DNA of 10,577 nucleotides from Anaerolineaceae bacterium UBA700 (GTDB lineage Bacteria > Chloroflexota > Anaerolineae > Anaerolineales > Anaerolineaceae), in assembly GCA_002298885.1 (NCBI GenBank), contig DBMK01000222.1, positions 1-10,577 on the forward strand, in the 5' to 3' direction. The notes under the pieces were generated by a model. It searched no databases. It saw only the letters and a program-made list of their open reading frames with translations, and had not been told where the DNA came from. Positions 1 through 4,882 of this stretch are shown piece after piece (within the stretch, counting starts at the first letter, position 1; each line of letters begins with the position of its first letter). Position numbers and translations under genes: made by a program.

Positions 1-62
1 GAAATAAAGAGGATTTTGGTTTCACTGCCGGCGGTTCGCCGGCAGTGAAACCAAAATCCTCT
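1..62 (-). terminator. Strong intrinsic terminator hairpin after the ytxH-like gene
   Basis: Positions 8-33 and 37-62 are perfect reverse complements: a 26-bp stem without mismatches around a 3-nt loop (34-36). Read on the minus strand, the hairpin starts 17 nt after the TAA stop of the YtxH-family gene and is followed by TTATTTC, a short T-rich run. Position and polarity fit a Rho-independent terminator for the leftward operon. The stem is much longer than usual for a terminator (commonly about 7-12 bp) and the T-run is modest. It could therefore also be a bidirectional terminator serving a convergent gene left of the window, or a palindromic repeat element. I am confident of the hairpin and fairly confident of the terminator role. 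Confidence 0.8.
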
Positions 63-79
63 ATCCAAAGAAAATGAAT

Positions 80-496
80 TTAGTCTTCGCTGGCTGAGGC
101 GGAGTCGCCAGAGTCCGAGGGGGCCATGCTATCCTGGGCGTTCTTGACGGCCTTGGTAACCCGCGTGCGCTGCTCTTCGAGGACAACCTGGCCACGCTTC
201 TGTAATTCTTCGGCCTGCTTGCGCGCTTCGGCGGCAACCGTTTCGGCGCGGCTGCGGGCTTCGGACAGGATGGATTCGGCGCGCACGCGGGCATCGGCGG
301 TAATTTCGTCGGCGCGCTGGCGGGCCTCGTCAACGGTGACGTTGACCTTATCGCCCAGCTCGATCGCTTTTTCCTTGATCATCGTGCGGGTTTCGCCGCC
401 GGACTTGGGGGTGAGCAGCAATGAGGCCACGGCCCCAGTCAATCCGCCCACGATGAACCCTAACAGAAATGCACCAAACTCGTCTCGATCGCTCAT
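80..496 (-). CDS. YtxH-family (gas-vesicle-protein-like) membrane-anchored coiled-coil protein
   Basis: This 138-residue protein has one N-terminal membrane helix (about residues 8-29, Gly-rich, GFIVGGLTGAVASLLL), followed by LLTPKSGGETR. A TPxSGxExR-type segment after the helix is the hallmark of the YtxH family (PF12732), small proteins often annotated as general-stress or gas-vesicle-like. Residues 61-104 form four 11-residue units: RADEITADARV, RAESILSEARS, RAETVAAEARK and QAEELQKRGQV. They predict a long charged helix or coiled coil in the cytoplasm. The tail (123-138) is Ser/Asp-rich and disordered. The ATG start is supported by an AAGGAGA Shine-Dalgarno at 503-509, six bases upstream. 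It lies 36 nt after the DUF948-like gene, so the two are probably co-transcribed. Family assignment is firm; the molecular function is unknown. Confidence 0.85.
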   Translation of the reverse strand: MSDRDEFGAFLLGFIVGGLTGAVASLLLTPKSGGETRTMIKEKAIELGDKVNVTVDEARQRADEITADARVRAESILSEARSRAETVAAEARKQAEELQKRGQVVLEEQRTRVTKAVKNAQDSMAPSDSGDSASASED

Positions 497-532
497 TTTA
501 TCTCTCCTTTGATGTTAAATACTGGTCTGCCC

Positions 533-991
533 TCACCTTTTTGGCGGAAAAAGCAGGTCTAACAGTTTCTTCAGGCCTGCCAGGTATTCGTTGATTTTAA
601 TCACAGGCTCTGCAAGGTTGTTGCTGATAAAGGCAGTGGTGCCCTTCAAAGTGTTGACGGTATCGCTAGTCGATTCCAGGATCGGCTTGATCTCATTTTG
701 CAGCAGGTTGATCAACAGGCTGATCTGAACGACGAGGACGATCAAGACGACGCCGGTCACCAGCGATTCTAACGCCAGAAAGATGATGAATATGTCCCGG
801 ATCTTGCCGACCGATTCTGGCGCCGATGAAAGCAATAGCACGATCAGCCCGACGATCAGGGCCAGAATCACCACGGCTACCGTAACGAATATCCAGGTTC
901 TCGACCGCTTGGGGGTCTCGGGTCCGGCAGGGAGCTGCGGTGTTTCCGGTTGAATTGTCGGTTCTGCTGAAGTGCCGGGATTATCTTCCAT
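533..991 (-). CDS. Two-helix membrane protein, DUF948-like, partner of the YtxH gene
   Basis: This 152-residue protein begins with an acidic, Pro/Thr-rich cytoplasmic segment (1-28) and a basic KRSR stretch. Two strongly hydrophobic helices follow (about 33-54 and 66-95). The C-terminal part (96-143), with EIKPILESTSDTVNTLKGT and then NNLAEPVIKINEYLAGLKKLL, resembles the tail of DUF948-type proteins, where a membrane helix is followed by a helix ending in a conserved 'P-V-I-K' segment. DUF948 and YtxH genes are commonly adjacent, as here, which supports a shared envelope or stress role. DUF948 proteins usually have one membrane helix, so two would be unusual and the family match is tentative. 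The ATG has only a weak, close GGTGGGA Shine-Dalgarno (994-1000). A plausible promoter sits at 1038-1066. The function is not known. Confidence 0.75.
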   Translation of the reverse strand: MEDNPGTSAEPTIQPETPQLPAGPETPKRSRTWIFVTVAVVILALIVGLIVLLLSSAPESVGKIRDIFIIFLALESLVTGVVLIVLVVQISLLINLLQNEIKPILESTSDTVNTLKGTTAFISNNLAEPVIKINEYLAGLKKLLDLLFPPKR

Positions 992-1037
992 AGTCCCACC
1001 ATTCTTCTGGAATTATATGTCGTTTATTTGCGTCCTT

Positions 1038-1066
1038 ATTATAACACTACGTAAACCTAATGCGAA
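1038..1066 (-). promoter_or_regulatory. Sigma70-type promoter candidate for the DUF948-like/ytxH pair
   Basis: On the minus strand TTCGCA (1066-1061, 4/6 to the -35 consensus) is separated by exactly 17 bp from TATAAT (1043-1038, 6/6 to the -10 consensus). Transcription would start near 1031, about 40 nt before the ATG at 991. It lies in the 100-nt gap after the VWA gene, where I see no terminator hairpin, so the downstream pair may be transcribed both from here and by read-through. A second, weaker TATAAT-like box lies at 1017-1012 without a good -35. Confidence 0.55.
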
Positions 1067-1091
1067 CCGGTAATAATTGTCGAGAACAGGG

Positions 1092-2477
1092 CTATGTAAA
1101 GTTGGAGACGAGCAGGTGGTCGATGGCGGATGCCAGTTGGGAGAGGTTGCTGACCTGGACGACCTGCTTGCAGTGGGGCTGGTATTTGAGCATGTCACTG
1201 TCACCTGAGCCCCACAGCGCTAACGGCTCGGGATTAAACCAGATGGTATAGCGGCTGCGGCGGGCGATATCGCGGAACAGCTCGACGCGCGGATCGTTGT
1301 AGTTGTTCCTGCCGTCCCCCAGGACCAGAAAAGTGGTGCGCGAATCGAGCGTATCGTAATACTCGCTGGTAAAGTTCTCCAGGCTGAAACCCAGGTCGGT
1401 GTTGTAATGGCCGGAGGGCATCTGCCGGAGAATCTTGGAGATGGCTTCGCCGGGCTGGTTGTCGACGTACAGGGGCGAGATGTATTCGAGGTGATCGATA
1501 AAGGCGAAGGCGTGAGTTTTGCTGACCTGGTCTTGTATCTCGCCCAGCAGCGTCAGCATTAATTCAGAGCAGTAGCGCATGGAGGTGCTGATGTCGCACA
1601 GGATGACGATGCGCGGCTTGAGCGTGTGGTCTCGGTGGCGAATGTCGAACGGGACGCTGTTGTTCTTGAGGTTGGAGCGCAGGGTGGCCTTGACGTCGAG
1701 AACGCCGGTGCGGGCGCGCTTCATGCGAAGGGCAACCCGGGTGCGCAGCATGGCCGCAAGGCGGCGGACCTCCAGACGCAGGGCGTGCATTTCCTCCTCG
1801 GTCAGCGAGTGGAAAGGAAGGTTGTACAGGTTATCCATGCGCTCGCGGTGCGACTGTTGGCTGAGGTTTTCGGCAATGCGCTGGCCGGCGTACTGGCGCA
1901 GTTGTTCCTGCAGCGCTTCCTGGTTCGATTGGAGCATCTGGCGCAGTTGGTCGACGCGGGTGCGGTTCATGCCCATTTGGCGCAGCAGCTCCATCAACTC
2001 CTGGATAGCCTGGCGGACTTCGCGGAACTGGAGCGCCTGTTCCATCTGGCGCGCCAGCCAGTTCTGGTAGCGCAGGTCGGTGATGTTACTCTGATTGATC
2101 AATTGGTCGAGCTGCTGCAGCTCGGATTGGTTGAGCGGCATGCCGTTCATCAGCTTTTCGAGCATCTTGCGGATATCGTCGTTGAAGCGGCGCAGGGCCT
2201 TGGCCAGCATGTTGGCTTCTTCAGGCGACATTTCCGACGAGGGGTTGAAAAGTGGCGGCGGGGAGCCGGCCTGGAAGAAAAGCGGGAAGAGGTTGTCGAA
2301 GGTTTCCTGGTCGGAATTTTCTTTGACCAGGGTGGAGCGCAGTGAGATCCTGAACTGCTCGCGATCCTGCACCCCGAGATGGTCGACGGCCTGGAAGGCG
2401 TCGGCGCTCTCCGCCAGACTGACGCGCACTCCGGCCGCTCGGAGCGCAGCGATAAATTCTACAATGCGCTTATCCAT
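1092..2477 (-). CDS. VWA-domain protein of the CoxE type, partner of a MoxR ATPase
   Basis: This 461-residue soluble protein has a C-terminal von Willebrand A domain (about residues 287-457). A complete metal-ion-dependent adhesion site is visible: D295-I-S297-T-S299 in VILCDISTSM, T360-D361 in HYNTDLG, and D388 in LVLGDGRNN. The segment before it (RTGVLDVKATLRSNL, about 257-270) is typical of the CoxE family (PF05762). The N-terminal part begins like other CoxE proteins (FIAALRAAGVRVS), and residues 95-215 are a Gln/Leu/Arg-rich, helical, probably coiled-coil stretch. Such proteins work as adaptors for MoxR AAA+ ATPases in metal-cofactor insertion or complex assembly. The MoxR gene lies 15 nt upstream with a strong GGGAGGTG Shine-Dalgarno (2483-2490) between. 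No CO-dehydrogenase gene is in the window, so the client is unknown and the name coxE is not justified. Confidence 0.88.
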   Translation of the reverse strand: MDKRIVEFIAALRAAGVRVSLAESADAFQAVDHLGVQDREQFRISLRSTLVKENSDQETFDNLFPLFFQAGSPPPLFNPSSEMSPEEANMLAKALRRFNDDIRKMLEKLMNGMPLNQSELQQLDQLINQSNITDLRYQNWLARQMEQALQFREVRQAIQELMELLRQMGMNRTRVDQLRQMLQSNQEALQEQLRQYAGQRIAENLSQQSHRERMDNLYNLPFHSLTEEEMHALRLEVRRLAAMLRTRVALRMKRARTGVLDVKATLRSNLKNNSVPFDIRHRDHTLKPRIVILCDISTSMRYCSELMLTLLGEIQDQVSKTHAFAFIDHLEYISPLYVDNQPGEAISKILRQMPSGHYNTDLGFSLENFTSEYYDTLDSRTTFLVLGDGRNNYNDPRVELFRDIARRSRYTIWFNPEPLALWGSGDSDMLKYQPHCKQVVQVSNLSQLASAIDHLLVSNFT

Positions 2478-2492
2478 AGCCGCACCTCCCGG

Positions 2493-3449
2493 TTAATTCT
2501 GGAAGCGTTTCAGATCGATATCGCGTTTGTTGGGCGGGGGCGAAAATAGCTGGCGGCGAGCCCGCTGCAAGTCGTTCTCGTGCTTGAGCAGAACGCTCAG
2601 GGTGGTTTCAAGGGTTGCATCGTCGAGGTTCTGAGCGTTCAAGGTGACCAGGGCTTTAGCCCAATCCAGCGTTTCGCTGATGCTGGGGGATTTGCGTAAA
2701 TCGAAGCCGCGCAGGCGGTGAACGAGCTCAACTGCCTGGCGGGCGAGCTTGGGGCTCAACTCAGGCACTTTAAGGCGCACGACCGCCAGCTCCTGCTCGA
2801 TGGATGGGTAATCAATGAACAGGTACAGGCAGCGCCGTTTGAGAGCCTCGCTCAATTCGCGGGTGTTGTTGCTGGTGAGGAGCACCAGGGGCCGGTGGAT
2901 GGCAGCCAGCGTGCCCAACTCCGGCACGGTCACTTGGAAATCGCTTAATACCTCGAGTAAAAAGGCCTCGAATTCGGCGTCCGAACGGTCGATTTCGTCG
3001 ATCAGCAGGACGGTCGGCTCGGGGTTGAGGATGGCCTTGAGCAGCGGGCGCTGGAGCAAGAAGCGCATGGAGAAGAAGACGTCTTCTTCGGCAGCCAGGC
3101 GGTCGGCGGCCACCTTGAGGCTGTCGGAATTGGAAAGCGTTTCCTGGAGCTTATCCCGCAACAACTGCGTGTACAGGAGCTGCTTGGCGTATTCCCACTC
3201 GTACAGGGCCTTCGATTCGTCCAACCCTTCGTAACACTGCAAGCGGATGAGCTCGCGCCCGCTGGCACCCGCCAGGGCTTTTGCCAGCTCAGTCTTACCG
3301 ACGCCGGCCGGCCCTTCGGCAAGGACGGGCTTGCCCAACTGCTGGCTGAGGTAAAGGATGGTGGAAATTTCCGAGTTGGCGATGTATTTCTGTGACTTCA
3401 AGCAATCCATTAATTCTTGCGGCGATTGGAACGGTAGGGCGTCGGCCAT
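2493..3449 (-). CDS. MoxR-family AAA+ ATPase (CoxD-like)
   Basis: With the start chosen here the protein is 318 residues. It has all MoxR ATPase landmarks: Walker A GPAGVGKT (46-53), Walker B VLLIDEID (147-154, catalytic D151-E152), a sensor-1 Asn in LLTSNNTRE (about 190-198), an arginine finger in ALKRRC (about 202-207), and a C-terminal lid with the sensor-2-like stretch LRKSPSISETLDWA (about 251-264), well conserved in CoxD-like members. These ATPases remodel protein complexes or help insert metal cofactors, working with a VWA partner, which is the next gene. Start choice: a TTG six bases further upstream (3455) directly abuts the AGGAG Shine-Dalgarno (3456-3460) and cannot use it. The ATG at 3449-3447 has ideal 6-nt spacing. 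It is the first gene of the leftward operon; the substrate is unknown. Confidence 0.9.
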   Translation of the reverse strand: MADALPFQSPQELMDCLKSQKYIANSEISTILYLSQQLGKPVLAEGPAGVGKTELAKALAGASGRELIRLQCYEGLDESKALYEWEYAKQLLYTQLLRDKLQETLSNSDSLKVAADRLAAEEDVFFSMRFLLQRPLLKAILNPEPTVLLIDEIDRSDAEFEAFLLEVLSDFQVTVPELGTLAAIHRPLVLLTSNNTRELSEALKRRCLYLFIDYPSIEQELAVVRLKVPELSPKLARQAVELVHRLRGFDLRKSPSISETLDWAKALVTLNAQNLDDATLETTLSVLLKHENDLQRARRQLFSPPPNKRDIDLKRFQN

Positions 3450-3629
3450 GATCAACTCCTATTGTGAACCTATTAAGAAGACATTATTGATCAGTATACT
3501 CTATATAGATTAGAATATCTAGATAATTCTTGTAACAACTTCAATACGCAAAATCAAGGCCTAGAGATGGATTTCGGCTGGTGGTAATCCCTAGCAGGGA
3601 AGAGCGAAATTTGCAGGAAATCCCACTTC
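3450..3629. promoter_or_regulatory. AT-rich divergent promoter region
   Basis: This 180-nt gap separates the leftward MoxR operon from the rightward pth cluster. Its core (about 3471-3550) is markedly AT-rich compared with its surroundings. A rightward candidate is TTGATC (3487-3492), 18 bp, TAGAAT (3511-3516). A leftward candidate is TTGTTA (3538-3533), 18 bp, TCTAAT (3514-3509). An alternative leftward pair is TAGATA (3521-3516), 17 bp, TATACT (3498-3493). The first two -10 boxes overlap, so the two directions might compete. AT-rich sequence yields such matches by chance, so individual boxes are uncertain. The rest (3551-3629) would be the 5' leader of the rightward gene and shows only a small 5-bp hairpin (3588-3600). 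Confidence 0.45.
3512..3530. promoter_or_regulatory. Possible operator palindrome in the divergent promoter region
   Basis: AGAAT, ATCTAGAT, a single unpaired A, and ATTCT form a near-perfect inverted repeat centred on TCTAGA, overlapping both candidate -10 boxes. A dimeric regulator binding here could control both directions. The low base complexity makes a chance palindrome possible, and no regulator gene is in the window. Confidence 0.25.
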
Positions 3630-4271
3630 ATGTTAAACTTACAGATTGCCATGATGCGGGTAAATGTAGCGATTCTAGGTTTAATTGCCACACTGTTGAA
3701 CGGAGTATTCCAGGTGCAGACCGCCGAACCGGGCATCCAGGTTTCTGCGCCGCTGCCCGGCTCGGCCTTGCAGGGCAGCGTGGTGATCACGGGGAATACG
3801 ACCCTGGCGGATTTCCAGTCCGCCGAGGTGGATTTCAGCTACATCGATAACGGCCCAACCAACTGGTTCCTGATCCAGCAGAGCCCGGGTGCAGTCAAGG
3901 ATGGGACGCTGGCAGTGTGGGATACATCGACGATTGCGGATGGCAATTATCGTCTGAAGGTGCAGGTGGTTTTAGAGGACGGGCGGGTGATTGAAAAGAT
4001 CGTGCCGGACTTGCGGGTGCGCAACTATACCCCGGTTGAAACCAGCACGCCCACTGCGCCCGCAGCAGTAGCTGTGAATACGCCGGCGGTGCTCCCAACG
4101 GCGACCTTGGCAACGAACACGCCCCAGCCCACGCCGACAGACCTGCCTCCCAACCCAGCCCAGGTGAAGCCCGAAGCCCTGTGGTTCAATATTATCCTGG
4201 GCGTGTCGTTCATTGCCGCGGTTCTATTCTTATTGGGCATCTATACATGGCTGAAAGGGAAAAGCCATTAG
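3630..4271 (+). CDS. Secreted, C-terminally membrane-anchored protein with beta-rich domain and Thr/Pro linker, function unknown
   Basis: This 213-residue protein has a clear secreted architecture. A signal peptide covers about residues 1-32 (hydrophobic core VAILGLIATLLNGVF, likely cleavage after QTA). A single predicted beta-sandwich, Ig-like domain follows (about 35-132; WDTSTIADGNYRLKVQVVLEDG is the kind of segment seen in bacterial Ig-like folds). Then come a Thr/Pro/Ala-rich linker (133-178), a transmembrane helix (about 184-207) and a short basic cytoplasmic tail (KGKSH). The predicted topology is one extracellular domain on a stalk. The ATG at 3630 has an AGGAAA Shine-Dalgarno (3615-3620); ATGs at 3651 and 3654 would give a tidier signal peptide (MMRVNVAIL) but lack a Shine-Dalgarno. 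It ends 10 nt before pth, so the two are probably co-transcribed. I recognise no specific family. Confidence 0.75.
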   Translation: MLNLQIAMMRVNVAILGLIATLLNGVFQVQTAEPGIQVSAPLPGSALQGSVVITGNTTLADFQSAEVDFSYIDNGPTNWFLIQQSPGAVKDGTLAVWDTSTIADGNYRLKVQVVLEDGRVIEKIVPDLRVRNYTPVETSTPTAPAAVAVNTPAVLPTATLATNTPQPTPTDLPPNPAQVKPEALWFNIILGVSFIAAVLFLLGIYTWLKGKSH

Positions 4272-4281
4272 GGGTGGGGTA

Positions 4282-4878
4282 ATGGAAGGATTCGATAGTA
4301 AATCATTCCTGATTGTCGGTCTGGGGAACCCTGGGCGGGAGTACCGCGAGACGCGCCACAACGTCGGTTTCATGGTGGTGGACCGCCTGTGCGCCGACCT
4401 GGGCATCCGATTGTCCCGGCTGCAATCGAAAGCGCTGGTGGGGAGCGGGACGTGGAGGGGACAAAAAATGATCCTGGCCAAACCCCAGACGTTCATGAAC
4501 CTATCCGGCCAGGCGGTGAGCTCGCTGGTGCGTTTTTACAAGATTCCGCTGGAACAACTGCTGCTGATCCACGATGATATGGACCTGGGGGTTGGGACGC
4601 TGCGCATGCGGCCCGGTGGCGGCTCCGCCGGGCAGAAAGGATTGGCCTCGACGATCCAGCAGCTCGGCACAGAAAATTTCCCTCGTTTGCGCATAGGTAT
4701 AGGACATCCGCCGGGACAGATGGACGTTGCGGATTACGTCCTGGAATCGTTTATCAATTCCGAAAGAGAACTGATCCCGCCCCTGCTGGACCGGGCGGCG
4801 GAGGCGGTGAAAGACTTCGTGGAGTACGGCCTGGACCACGCGATGAATACGTTCAACGGCACGCTGCAGAAAGAATAG
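4282..4878 (+). CDS. pth: Peptidyl-tRNA hydrolase
   Basis: Pth cleaves the ester bond of peptidyl-tRNA released by stalled ribosomes, recycling tRNA in the cytoplasm. The 198-residue length is normal. Visible motifs are the N-terminal GLGNPG (13-18, N16), ETRHNVGF with catalytic H26, KPQTFMNLSG (67-76, N73) and LIHDDMDL (95-102, D98 partnering the histidine). The loop that is usually GGHNG with a His-Asn pair reads GGGSAGQKGL (112-121) here, with Gln-Lys in place of His-Asn; the rest of the substrate site is intact. The downstream QLGTENFPRLRIGIGHP block is typical of the family. The ATG follows a G-rich GGGGTGGGG stretch (4272-4279) acting as a weak Shine-Dalgarno. The stop is only 4 nt before mfd, so translation of the two is probably coupled. 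Confidence 0.97.
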   Translation: MEGFDSKSFLIVGLGNPGREYRETRHNVGFMVVDRLCADLGIRLSRLQSKALVGSGTWRGQKMILAKPQTFMNLSGQAVSSLVRFYKIPLEQLLLIHDDMDLGVGTLRMRPGGGSAGQKGLASTIQQLGTENFPRLRIGIGHPPGQMDVADYVLESFINSERELIPPLLDRAAEAVKDFVEYGLDHAMNTFNGTLQKE

Positions 4879-4882
4879 CTTC

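Noticed and set aside
80..496. Gas-vesicle gene cluster
   Set aside because: YtxH proteins are sometimes labelled gas-vesicle proteins, but no gvpA or other gas-vesicle gene is present here.
1626..2345. 239-codon plus-strand open frame inside the VWA gene
   Set aside because: It is a mirror of the Gln/Leu-rich coding strand, with no start-site support and no domain.
1092..3449. Naming the pair coxD/coxE, part of a CO-dehydrogenase cluster
   Set aside because: No structural CO-dehydrogenase gene is present, and MoxR/VWA pairs of this type occur in many unrelated contexts.
3450..3455. TTG at 3455 as start of the MoxR ATPase
   Set aside because: It touches the AGGAG ribosome-binding site, leaving no spacer; the ATG six bases later has normal spacing.
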